A DNA stretch of 64,000 nucleotides from Pyronema omphalodes (taxonomy: Eukaryota > Ascomycota > Pezizomycetes > Pezizales > Pyronemataceae), in contig JAJJXM010000056.1 of assembly GCA_024516155.1 (NCBI GenBank), positions 388,118 to 452,117 of the forward strand, written 5' to 3'. The translations under genes and the position numbers were made by a program. The notes beneath the pieces were generated by a model. That model worked only from the letters and a program-made list of their open reading frames with translations, did no database searches and was not told where the DNA came from. Shown here piece after piece: positions 33,281-45,042 of this stretch (positions within the stretch are counted from its first letter, which is position 1; each line of letters opens with the position of its first letter).

Positions 33281-36048
33281 CTTGAAGCAGAGATTGATAT
33301 ATATTGACTATTTCTTTGAGTGTGCCGGATGAATGAAAGGAATGTAATTGCCAGTCAAGCTTGTGCGTTACTGACGCTTACGAGTGATGAAATATGAATA
33401 CGTGATATCTGCAGCCAGGCAGGTATTTGTAGGGTTTCGAAAAGCTGAGGGAGTGTTGAGTTATATTCCAAAAAGTTTTCGAAAAAAAATCAACGGTTTA
33501 GGCGTCCATTGAACAGCGGAGTGCAGCGTGTTTTGATGTTTTGAAAGATATTATTCTAAATTGCGCCTTCATCATGACTGTTTAAATTATCAAACGACAC
33601 CCGCTGTACTATTTACCAGCGCTTTATTATAGCTCATTATAATAAATGTATATGTCGAATTTTGGCAGCCTAGGCTGCCGGCCTTGAAAGGCGGTCTCAT
33701 GGGCGTTTGATAAACAATGTACAATTGCGTCGATCCACAATTGATCAACAGGGGGAAACAATGGGCTATCATGATACAAAGCCGTTGACAAGGACTGGCA
33801 AAGTAGCGATGTTACTACAGAATGCACGCTGCAATTTCGCTTTTAATCTGGTCCAAGCCCAAAACATGCGCATTCTAGCGCTTAAATGCAAGGGCTTCGG
33901 CAAGGTAGTACCGGCAGCCGCGCGCGAAGATTACACCCGCCATGCGCTCAATATCAATATCTACATACTGCATTTCGATCTGTGTTGGCCCGATAGTTTG
34001 GTGCTAAGATCTATCATTCTCGCGAGGGAATTTAGAGGGAAGAGTTTTGGATTTAGGCCAAAAATAAATAGTGCATTTGTGGATCGCGAGATGAACAGGA
34101 TAAGCGCCATGCCATAGGTTATGATGAAGGTTATGAATCAGTTTTATTTATTTTTTTCCCCTTGAGATTTCCAATGGTGTCATCTGTGATGTCGCATACA
34201 TCGAGGAAATTGTTGTCAACAGAGATGGTGATTTACTGAGGCATGTGCGGGACAGTGCACCAAGAATCATAAACATAAATTCTATCTGGGAAGTTGTGGG
34301 ATCTTTTATTTAGGAAGGGCGAAAATATCTGTTAAGAAATGTAGGTGTAACTTGGTAAGGAGGAAGAAATGTTTTTTACAGGATTATGATATGGATTTCG
34401 TTTTCATCAATTTTACGTTATTGAATCGTAGATTAATCGTGGACGATCCTTTTGGAAATTAAAGCCGTCGCATTAATTTTCACAACGCTGCCTCTTTTAT
34501 GTCAAAGGGAATTATAAGTTGAGACTTTATAACGATGATGGCACAACCCTGGCATAGCCCCTCCGGTTGCGTAAAACTTTTGGTAGGGGAGGATTAAAAA
34601 ATATGCAGTTTGTATGGGGAGCATGTACCACAGGGTTGCACGTTTGCTTAAAAGGGCTTTGCCGACGTCTGATAGGCTGCAAGGGGCTATCATGGTCGAG
34701 AAAAGTAGGGTTGAACATAATTGCGCTGTGATTGTTCCAGAAGACATTTGGCGCAACGACTGTATTTCAGTGTTGGTCTCTGGCGACTCAGGTGGGATGC
34801 AAACTGGCGAACCTCTATGGCAAAGGTTAAATGTCAGTTGTTGAGTAAATGCAATAAAGTAGCCTGCATTGTAAGAATCTGCCCGTGTATGGACTGTCGT
34901 CATGATTCGGATCACTGCATGTCTTATACATTCGAATTTCCCCTCTCAGAGGCCATGACGTCATAAATGTTGAAGAAATGTGCAACTGAGAAAAATGGCG
35001 GATCTAGATCGACCGAGTTCTACCAAAAGCATTCAAGCCGGATGTCAAAGGGTGCAGTATTGACTTTAACAGGTAGAAGTAGAGACTCGAGAGTTAGAGG
35101 TGCAGTTGACTGGAATGACACCTGGAAAGGCACTTGTACGGAGTAGCTCACTATGTACATCCAGGAGCTTTAGTCACTTGATTACATACTCGGAGCTCAA
35201 CACTCAGGCTGTGCATACATATGTAGGCACATTACCATCAGGCACCATATTAGCACGAATTGAGGTCTCTTGGAATCTTATACGGTAGCAATATCGTCCA
35301 GAGAATTTGAATGTGAAAGCCTATGGATCAGACCATGCTATACCTTATCTACTCGACATCAAGACCTCGTTGCATGTTTAGAAAATGGAGACCCCTAGCT
35401 AAAACCTTTTTTTCAACTACATATTTCTGTCCTACAGATCTAGGATGATGCAATGTAAATCCTGCCCATTTGAGCATCTTCGCCTTTTGATACAACGGCA
35501 GGATCCGCCATCAAAGGCTGAAAGTTCCTGGGAAGTTACTAGCATGAGGAAGAGAGGAAGCGGATGGCATGAGAATTATCAAACGAGAGGGCAGATGACG
35601 AGTCAAAATACCACAGGCTATGAAGAGGGCATGGTGGTGGATGCTGGGGTAGGTGACCAGGATATGACAGGACAAGGGGGAGACTGAGGAAGTCCTCTTT
35701 CTCAATTCTCTTGTTTTTCTCATTGTATTTCTTTTTTCATACCTTGTTTGACAGGTTATATGGGTCTAGGAGATTGGGAGGCTTCATTAGGTGGTTTAGA
35801 TCACGAGGGCGGGATTCGGATATTGTTTTAGTCCTGCATGGGCCTTTTAGGTCTCAGTCAGCGTATGATTCAATAAATAAATAAATAAGTCACTAGGATC
35901 ACTCAATAACGACTGAAATCATGTCTGGAAAGGCCAAGTTAAATATTTATTCATATATCCAAATCTCAATCCTTTTGTCCCAACGCTAAGAATAGTGTAA
36001 AGAAAATTCCCCAAAACAGTAGAAAAATGCAAGAAATTAGACCCCACT
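33281..36048. other. AT-rich gene-poor region
   Basis: No gene is supported in 2.77 kb. The longest open frame (33707-34117, 136 codons) shows no family features. A perfect palindrome GCAGCCTAGGCTGC lies at 33666-33679. Copy 2 of the dispersed repeat is at 35825-35880, with an AATA-repeat tail. The rest looks like ordinary AT-rich intergenic DNA. Confidence 0.6.
35825..35880 (+). repeat. Dispersed repeat, copy 2
   Basis: Plus-strand counterpart of 30749-30804: AGTCCTGCATGGGCCTTT, four mismatches in the middle, CAGCGTATGATTCAATAA, then an AATA repeat tail that continues to about 35888. Confidence 0.75.
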
Positions 36049-37218
36049 TTACCCCCTATTCTGGCCCTCCTCACCTGGGCAAATCATCTCCACGCCCAAT
36101 TCCCATAACTTGTATCTCTTTTGTGTGCAATGATACATGGTGTACCCGTTCAAATATGTATTGAAAGCCCTCAGTAATTCTGGGCATTTGCTCAACGTCT
36201 GTCTAACATCCCTAGCCAATTGGCCCTGCCTTGTTCCGGTTTGGATTAATACATCCACTGGGTGCATGTTGTTCGCTTTTGCTAACACCATGAAGAAAGT
36301 ATTCTTCTCAGTTCCGATAACACTCTCCTTGTAGAAGGACAAGATGTCGTTGATCATATCCGTCAACTCAATGATGTCTGGGATTGTCGGTAAATAGATC
36401 TCCAAGTACTTGTCTTCCGGAAACTCCGTAGCTGGGAAAATCATATGAGCGAATGTCTCACTATTTCCGGATTTTAAGCGGAGGAATCTGGGGAATCGTG
36501 TGCAAGAGGAGCTGCATTTGACACCATCTGGGAATTGTGCCTCCAGAAGACACCCGAGGTAATAATCTACCGTCGATTTCATGACCATCCCACATCCAAT
36601 GGGTCCAAAAAACTTTGGTGCGTCATTAGTGACGAGACGTTGGAAATGTTGTAGAGAAGGATGTTGATCGGAAATATCACTGTTACTTCCTAATCTGGAC
36701 ACGAACGTACGAAGATAGGGAACCATTGAATCGGGATCCCTTTCGCAAAGGTCGTCAATGAAAAGAAGGAGGGTGATGTATGTGCCGATGAAGACTCTAA
36801 ACTCAAATGAGTGAATGCAGTAGCACATCTCGGTGGCCGCAGTGGTGTAGAGAAGCATCTTTTCGATATGTCTGATGTACTTTTCGGGAAGGTTCTCAGC
36901 GGTAAAAACATCGAGGAGCGCAGATTCAAGTTCCCTATTGCGAGGGATTGCAGGTGCTGTGAGGTCGAAGTCCATGGATGCAAGGAACTGACGGAGAAGA
37001 TTTCCATCGATATCAAGGCCTAGTGGGCGATTTGGACTGGGGATGATCTCGGGCTGTAGTGCAGTGATTTCAGCACGCTCTGGAGGAGGAGAGGGAGGAG
37101 GAGATATAGAATTCGGTATAGAGGATGCAAAAAGGCTAGGATAGAGGTTTCTAAAGATCTTGTCTACCCGTGTGATTCCAGAGACAACTTGGGAGAAAGC
37201 TGATGGTAAAGGATTCAT
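36049..37218 (-). CDS. Sesquiterpene synthase-like protein, trichodiene synthase (TRI5) family
   Basis: Single-exon gene for 389 aa, close to the usual TRI5-family length. It probably cyclises farnesyl diphosphate in the cytosol; the product cannot be told from sequence, and family membership does not mean trichodiene is made. Both metal-binding motifs are present with correct order and spacing: an aspartate-rich motif DDLCE at residues 155-159 and an NSE motif NDILSFYKE at 290-298 (N290, S294, E298). The segment before it (YLEIYLPTIPDIIELTDMI) is typical of the family. The Pro-rich N-terminal 65 residues look disordered. The gene is divergent from the P450 at 43035, with 5.8 kb between. Other relatives include longiborneol synthase and uncharacterised TRI5-domain proteins. 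Confidence 0.85.
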   Translation of the reverse strand: MNPLPSAFSQVVSGITRVDKIFRNLYPSLFASSIPNSISPPPSPPPERAEITALQPEIIPSPNRPLGLDIDGNLLRQFLASMDFDLTAPAIPRNRELESALLDVFTAENLPEKYIRHIEKMLLYTTAATEMCYCIHSFEFRVFIGTYITLLLFIDDLCERDPDSMVPYLRTFVSRLGSNSDISDQHPSLQHFQRLVTNDAPKFFGPIGCGMVMKSTVDYYLGCLLEAQFPDGVKCSSSCTRFPRFLRLKSGNSETFAHMIFPATEFPEDKYLEIYLPTIPDIIELTDMINDILSFYKESVIGTEKNTFFMVLAKANNMHPVDVLIQTGTRQGQLARDVRQTLSKCPELLRAFNTYLNGYTMYHCTQKRYKLWELGVEMICPGEEGQNRG

Positions 37219-39259
37219 TTTGCTCTGGTTAATTCTTTGGTTTTTGATCTGATTGTTGCTTTGGATATTGTGTTGAATGATTTGGTTTCTTTCGGATGGG
37301 AGTTCGGAACGAATGGGATGCCTTTATACAAAATCTTAACTCCTTAATGGTAAGTTATATGAACCCTCCTGTAGTAAGTGATGTTAGAGCTAAATTCCAA
37401 GGACATATTCTGTAACGGTTTAGAACCACCAACAAACGCCACAAGCTCGGCAGTTCCCAAATTCTTCACGTATATAATTGTGTCTCGCTCCATGCAAAGT
37501 GCATCATTCACTCTCGAATGTGCAATTATTCTCGTGACATTAGTTTAGTCCATATATCAACCCCCCTGTTGAAATAATTCTCCTTCTTTTTGTTTAACAA
37601 AATATCGTTGGGTGTCGTGGGACTCAAGCTAGCATCAAGTGGAGTAGTGATGGCGAACATGCACTCCGAAGTGATTGGTATGCACTGTAGAGGCCTGTGA
37701 TTCACACTTTGGTTCCGCGGATGGATACCCCACGTAGAGTGCCCACTGGGAATGCTCCCATTGTGAGGGTATATCTTTAATTTACTAAACCTATACGAGA
37801 ATACTTCGCTGACGTGAATACCTAGGACATGGTGCATAAAGTTGGCGACGAAGATGCTCGTTAATAGAGGTTCTAACGGGACCGTTGTCCCTTACACCAT
37901 CGAATATTACAAGGTTTGTTTACTTGCACTTTGTCTGACTGTCGATATTGAGCGATAGAACGCCAGAATGCCCAAAGCTAAATCATGGCACTGTGTTTTC
38001 GCCCCTCGCATATCCTCGAACTTTATCACCCTGCATCACTCAACCCAGTTAATTTTACAGAGCACAAACATCATAATGCCGCAAGGAGCACACAAACACG
38101 TCGTTAAAGATGCGGATATTTTTATGTGTGGTTACAGGGTTGTTGAAGCGATATTATTTGGGTATGCTCTATACCGAGTGATATCAATAGGACCAGGAAC
38201 ACCAACACCAGAAATTTCTATCCAATGGGATAACTCAATACCCCTAGTGCTAATTTGAGAGATTTTATTGGGATTATGGAGGACTAGGGAACAAAGCATC
38301 TCATTTCCAGCTCGGTGAGGTCTGCTGAGGGGCTCGTAAAGTTCTTACAAAAAAGGATTGATATAAGTCTTGTGACGTTGAGAGAGGCCTATGTAGCCAA
38401 TAGACAGGTTCGAGCGAAGCCAATCGAGCGTTTAATATGCCTGTGTGTAATTGTTTATGAAGATGCGCTAATGACCGGTCTTCCTGACTCTGGACTTTCG
38501 AGAGTCACAGGTCCAAAAATTGCAACATCTTAATGCACCTCTAACACGTGGATGAAATATCTAGTGTATTATTTGTGTTCAATGTTAGATACATTGCTTC
38601 AGGTTTTATGGCTTTTCTCTCAGGAACGCTTTGGTATGGCTTTGCAGATAGCTTACATGCATACATGCTAGAATAACCGCTCAAACCCCGACCGGCTCAA
38701 TTCGGCTCACGCGAATTGCCTACCACTTGCTATGCATAACTTATTCCAATTGTTTTTATCGAGTATCGTAAGTTAGGTATCAATTCTGTCATCATTATAT
38801 GACAGTTGAGAAATTTATGGTTATATACCACATATTCAATTATCACCACCACCACTATCATGATTGTCTGTCATCATATTCTGTTTACAACGGCAACATT
38901 ACAGACCTACAATCCACTGTAGAGAGGCCTAATATTTCAAGGATTTTACTTAAATATCGGAGCCTTCCATGCTATCGGGGTAATTGTTTCCATGTGCGTG
39001 TCAGAGTTTGAAACTCTAGAGATTAACAGCGCCTTCTCCACCAAAACTGGACCATTTACTATGTTTTTATCCAAATTCCCTTCCTGCTTTTAGAAATTAT
39101 TTGATTATCCAGTTTTGTGGTAGAATCTTGGCTTCTCATCATCACCTAAATCTTACAAGCGCTCATGAAGAATTCCGAGAGATCATTCTGAAGTTTTTGA
39201 GACACTTGCGCGACTCTACATAGAGCATAGAGTATATTGTGAATTGTAGGAAACAATAG

Positions 39260-39276
39260 CCCCCCCCCCCCCCCCC
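39260..39276. repeat. Poly-C tract, 17 nt
   Basis: Seventeen consecutive C within AT-rich DNA. Confidence 0.85.
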
Positions 39277-40433
39277 ATGCATGATACATTAAATAGAGTT
39301 CTGGTACCATAATTCTTAAACGTTAGGAATATGTAATACGCTTGGTAAAATTCACAAAGAATAGGAGGGTGGAGGTTTAATTTGACATTAGCTATTGATA
39401 TCGAACTTCACCTCAGAAAAGATATTCCCCCGAATTCGGAGATATTTCCCTACAGCTCTACCGCGCTATACGTGGTGCTTTGCCACACGCCACACGCCCA
39501 CACTTACACTTAATCCTTCAGTTGACGACTAGGCCCCTAGAATGCTTGGAAAACACATGTATATAGACGCGCCGACTGTGGCCTCACCAAGTTTTTGCGG
39601 ACTCTTCAGACTTTCGCATGATTATAAGCAAAGATTTTCCTTAAATTATTCCAATCAGATAGTTGTAATAGTTACTAGCGAAATTCTTAGTAGAATATTC
39701 CTATAATTTATCGACTCATGTACGGTGGTAGAACGTTATCGAAGCGAATGCGTTCCTTAATTTCTCAATTTGCACTTTCTAATCAAAGCAGCACAGAACT
39801 CCGCTTCTCTTTGATTATCTTTCTGCTGCTTATTGGAACCTTCCGCACTGCAGCTGGAACATCTGTAACGCGCGTTGTGAGATCGATCCCTTCGCGGCAA
39901 CGGGACTTGGCCCTGTCGAGGTGCGGCGTAGACAAGATGAGCTAGCCCATATTGAGCACTAGCCATTCTCCGAATTCCGACTGAGGCTCAGATTAGACGT
40001 CTGGAACTTGACGACTTCCGTAGATGTTCCTGAGTCGGGTTCCCTTATTCAAACCCCTGATTTGGGGCGCTGAGTTCCGGAGGTCCAATCTCAACGTCAA
40101 TCGGCGTGCGAGTGATATCGGTGGCTGAACTTTAGTCTCACTCCTTACCCATATACATGCTCTTAACACTACAATATGACTTACCCTTCCAGCAATATTT
40201 TGCCGAACCAGGTAGATTCGAGAACCTCTAACCACGCCCGCTAAAAGCAATGATATTATGTTGGAATTGAAAACTTTTATTCCTCTATGCAGTGTCGAAT
40301 ATTTTACTATTGCACAAACCCGGGAAAGCTAAGCGCAACTCTACACGAAAGCTTATTGCAAATCAAAAGCCTGATAACATGTATGTATTGTTAGGAAACT
40401 GTAGGATGCATAGGGATACATAGTGGTAATACG

Positions 40434-40533
40434 ACGCATGAAACTTGGGAGGTCACATTTGCAGATCTGCAGAGTACGGTACTATGCAACGCATGAAGAC
40501 TTGGCAGGTCACATTTGCATGTCTGTAGAGTAC
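40434..40533. repeat. Two-copy direct repeat, 55-bp period
   Basis: The segment beginning ACGCATGAA at 40434 recurs at 40489. Both share CTTGG, AGGTCACATTTGCA and AGAGTAC at matching offsets, with a few substitutions and one small length change. Confidence 0.75.
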
Positions 40534-43034
40534 AACACATCGTACTCTATTTTGAAAAAGAATTTCTTCAGTAAAGATCCATCAGACTGTTGATGGCTGG
40601 CAATATATGTTTTTTCATTGCTCGGATACAAAGGTAAGTCCGACGCCCACTGCGTCAGACTTTTGACTGTCCATACAACTGCAAATGCCAAGACAAATCA
40701 CTAACATGAACCACCAAATATTTTTTAATGATTATAGTTAAATTAGGCTATCACAGGGCTGATAAACCCCAACTCTTTCTCAGGAAACCTCTGGAATTGT
40801 GGTTGCTCTATTGATACGTCCGAATATTATGGGTGCGCCGTACTTGATGCACCCTCCGAGCATCACATGATGTAAGTGCATTTTGTCGAGGGGATCTCAA
40901 GATATTTCAATGGATTGTGCTGTTGAGACTCAAGAGTCTAGACCTGAATATTTGACAGGGTGAACCAAATGAACACCGGCCGCCATGACAATATAAACAC
41001 TTGACGAGTCACAATTTCCAATACATAATCGATATCTTGCAAAATTTCGGCGCTTAAAGCTGAAGTCGTGTGATAGGAAAGTTTTCCTTCGTACGACTGA
41101 AAAGTTGGATGACAAAACAAACCCGTAGCTTCAAGTCATTGCTGTTCGACTGGCGAGCACAGGTCAGCCCACTTTGTCGTCATGCCTGTATTTGATGGGT
41201 GCGATTCAAACCAATCGCGCCAACGAAATCACGGTAGTTCCGTTTCACAACCTTTCAACCCCGCGCGGATACGAGGCGATATTCCACCGGAGATTTATCT
41301 CACAGAAACATCTGACATGGCGGGAAGTCGTAAATACATGGACCAACTTTAGACAACAAATTAGTGTACGATTGTATGTGAATGATTGATTTGGTTGGTT
41401 CAGAATGCTATGCAACCAGTGGTGTGCCGTATTGTCGAATGCGCAACTATGTACTCTACGTAATCGTTACACCGCGCGGTATAAGCGCATCAACGATTAG
41501 CGCATACAAGATCCGCTTAATTGCGGTGAGCCCTATGAAATTTTCAAATTGTCACGCGGAAGGCTTCCTACAGCTAACTGTCAAGCTCGAGTAATTATTG
41601 GTCATCGTGATAGTTGTATAGAGGCGACCCTTTTGTTTTGTTTTGTTTTTTTTTTCTTTTTTAGAACTTTGCCGTCAAGCAAACCCAGGCTTCATTCAGT
41701 TTAGGTGTCGCAGCAAAATTCTAGCAAACAGTTTTACCTGATTCAATAACATGCACCATTTCACCGGAATGAGTTTCTCATCACCTCTTCGCATAAAATC
41801 TGCACACAGTTATACTCCTCCTACACCAAACGCTACTTGTAGATACTTATTTCCCGCCTCAATTATCATGGTTAACTAATTGACTACTAATGTGATTCAT
41901 GATTCCTATAATATGGGTAATTTCCGATCGACGGTATGCCACAACAAACTCTGAGGCATGACATCCAACAGAGTAGGTGGTGTGGGGTAGGCACAGTTGA
42001 CTTATAAGCCCTCATGTCATCAGCTGTTAGACGGTACGAGCCGCTGCGTGCAATTAATGTGCGTTTAATGTGCATACGCCTACCGTCTACCCATACCGTC
42101 GATTCGGTATGATTTTGAGTATTCAAAGTGCAGTTTTGGGGATTCTTAACCTTTGATACACTAGGTTTTTACGGCGATGTGTGGGAAATCGGGCGGCTGG
42201 CGGCTGTCTCGTGTTTTCCAAGCGGCTAGTGGCACGGTACTCTAAGCGGGTCCGTCTTGGCCAAGACAAGTTTTGGAAGTTTATGTACTGCGGCGTGACT
42301 CCCATCACTGGGAGCTTCAATCCTTAATACGCAATACATCAAAGTCCAAACAATATTCCAAGATACCCAGCCAAATTTTGGAGAACTTTTCCATACGGAT
42401 GAATTTGACGCGCTACTGCACTATGCACAAATATACCGTGCGCTCCGAGCGTGAAATGCACTTTCGCATACGCAGCGCGGCTGAGTGGATTAAGCGATTA
42501 AGCGCAATAATCGTTAAAACCAAGTATGATATTACGGAAGTGATACAGGAGCTAGTCATATGATAAGTCAAATTAAACACAACAATTGCGCCACGAAATA
42601 CCCCGCATCATTGTGTGTCAGACCAAGCGAAAAATTCTCTATGGTGCCATAACCTTAGATGACATGCATTCTTGTGTACAGAAGCATACCGATTGGAAAG
42701 CAAGCAGCAAATTGCCACGGACTTGGGCAGCCTGTGTAATTTCGGTCTCTCGAGTCTAGAAATTTTTGCACCCACCAGGCCAGACTGTTATCAAATTGAT
42801 TCATTGTGCTGTTTTCTGAAGAAAAATGCACCCACTTTTGAGTCCCGATTGAAATCATATGTGCCATGGCTAGTTGCAGAACCCGGGTATATAGATGGCA
42901 CGCAGTGCTTTTTGTTTTGGGCCGGCAGCTTCAAAGTTCATCCCAATCCTATCCAAGAGAAAACACGAAAGTCACTCCAACTCTACCCCCACAAAATCTT
43001 TTTTTTCAACCCGTCTTCTGCGGTGTTTACTACA

Positions 43035-45042
43035 ATGATGGAGTTGGGAGTCCAAACCCCCGTTCTAGCACAACAATTGGTATTTCAAAGCCAGAGATCC
43101 GTTTGGCCTATCTTTCCTACCACTGATGTCTCTTTAATTCCACGAGAGGTTTTGTATTTCCTTATCAATAACAAAGCCTTTACCATATTCGGTATCCTGT
43201 TTGTTTACAACTTCATTCGCAGTGTTTATCGCCTTTACTTTCACCCTCTTTCAAAGTTTCCGGGACCAAAGATTGCAGCAATTTCTGATGTATGTACCTC
43301 ATATCTTAGGTGCTCTGGTAGGCCGATGTTTAACGAACAAATTGCAGATCTGGTTTGGCTACGTGCATATTACTGGACAATCTATATGGATCATGAAAGC
43401 ACTCCACGAGAAATATGGCTAGTACCCCACGGAAAAAGAACTTTTATCCTTGATATTCGCTAATGTTCTCGGTATAGGCCCTGTTGTCCGCATTGCACCC
43501 AATGACTTGTCTTTTTCCACTCCCACAAGTTTCCGTGATATCTACAAATCAAAAGTTACCTTTCCTAAGACCGAATTCTTTGATGCCATTGACAATGGCT
43601 TCAAGGAGGCGGGAGTCGGTACAGAACGTGATGTCGAAAAGCATCACCGTAAACGCAAATTCTTGGCCCCGGCGTTTACCCCCGCAGCAACGAAAATGTA
43701 CGAGCCTTTAGTTTCATCTCATCTTAATACCTTTCTTAAAGAAATCGGAGAGCGTGGAAAGTCACCTAAGGGTGTCAACTTCGTCGAGTGGTACCAGTTC
43801 CTGACATTCGATACCGCTGGAGACTTGGCATTTGGCGAATCTTTCAAAGCATTGAGTGTAGGCGAACAACATCGTTGGATGAGTCTCGTAACCGAAAATC
43901 TTGGTATACAACCCTATTCATACCCCTTCTGCATCAATACATCGACTTATAACACATAAGACGTCGCCGCCTACTATGAAGCCGCCCGTCGCTTTCCCGT
44001 ATTCTTAGCCATCTTGGAAAAATTCATCCCACGTAGAATCATAGAAGCACAAAAATGGCACGTTGATTGGAGTAAGAAACAAACCTATCGGTACGTAGCG
44101 AATATCACATGTTTCATTCATATCCATCATAGCTAACCAGTCACAATCCTAGCCGCATTATAAGCCCATCTCACCGCGGGGATATGCTCGGCTTCATGGT
44201 TGACTCCGAGGGAAGAACCAGTATCTCTCACGATGAGCTAACATCTCATGCCTCTCAGCTAATGTACCCCTCGATTCTGTTTCCACTCCGGTTATGCGTT
44301 GTACTTTTACTGACGTCTCCTCAAATAGCCTTGGTGGCGCGGAAACAATGACAGCAATGCTTGTCGGTACCACCTATTTCCTCGCCAAAACCCCCCGAGT
44401 ACAGAGATTACTTCAAAAAGAAATCCGCGGAGCATTTGAAAGCATTAATGATATCACCGCTGCAAAACTTAGTACAATGAATTACTTGAATGCCGTTATT
44501 CATGAGGGATTAAGGTCTTTCCCACCAGGACCAACTGGGTCACCCAGATATTCTCCAGGTGCAATTGTTGATGGGCACTTCATTCCAAAGGGTGTAAGTT
44601 TCACATACCAAAGTGATAAAGCTAGTGACGTTGCAGATGACTTCTCGTTGACATTTGTGTTGGCTATTGGATGTTGGTCTGTAAATAGTAATCGTGGCTG
44701 ATGGAAGTGTCATTACAGACAAATGTATCCACCCACCCATGGACCGTAACCCATAGCGAAGAGTATTGGGACAACCCAGACGATTTTCGCCCCGAGAGAT
44801 GGCTCGAGGAAGGAAACAAGGATGTGAAGGAAGCGAGTGCACCTTTTGGGCTAGGAACCAGACAATGCTTGGGGCAAAATATTGCGTGGATGGAAATGAG
44901 ACTCTACTTAGCAAAGATGATGTGGTTGTATAACCTAGAGCTGGTTGATAAGGAGAAGGACTGGGTCAGGGATTGCAAGACCTATTTCATGTGGATGAAG
45001 GCACCATTGATGATCAAAGTTCAAAGGAGGGAAGGGTTCTAG
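43035..45042 (+). CDS. Cytochrome P450 monooxygenase (CYP65-like)
   Basis: Membrane-anchored heme monooxygenase of 526 aa, probably in the ER. Exons: 43035-43289, 43348-43417, 43478-43903, 43961-44090, 44153-44263, 44329-44593, 44719-45042. All introns are GT-AG except 43418-43477, which starts GC and ends AG. An N-terminal hydrophobic helix (FTIFGILFVYNFI) precedes the Pro hinge (HPLSKFPGPKIAAISD). Then come HEKYGPVVRIAPNDLSF, the I-helix GGAET near residue 333, the PERW motif (DDFRPERW), and the heme loop FGLGTRQCLGQN with the axial Cys at residue 469. These regions resemble CYP65 enzymes such as the isotrichodermin hydroxylase group. All key residues are intact. The start at 43035 (second ATG at 43038) is just upstream of the anchor. 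Its orientation away from the terpene synthase at 36049 suggests a joint pathway, which is inference. Confidence 0.87.

Larger units (their letters stand above)
37219..43034. other. 5.8-kb AT-rich region without supported genes
   Basis: This region separates the terpene synthase and the P450 and should contain both promoters. Small open frames do not resemble known families. A C17 tract is at 39260-39276 and a two-copy tandem repeat at 40434-40533. The patch 39720-40250 is richer in GC and could be a degraded mobile element, but I found no terminal repeats. An imperfect hairpin with arms TAATCGTT/AACGATTA lies near 41461-41500. Confidence 0.55.

Noticed and set aside
33707..34117. 136-codon plus-strand frame
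   Set aside because: No motifs, no introns or promoter context, AT-rich gene-poor surroundings; unsupported.
34502..34966. Opposed open frames of 60-137 codons
   Set aside because: Mutually antisense and without recognisable features.
42470..42530. tRNA-like segment (GGCTGAGTGGATTAAGC resembles a Ser/Leu D arm)
   Set aside because: No anticodon stem, no T arm or B-box follows; at most a chance match or a worn tRNA-derived fragment.
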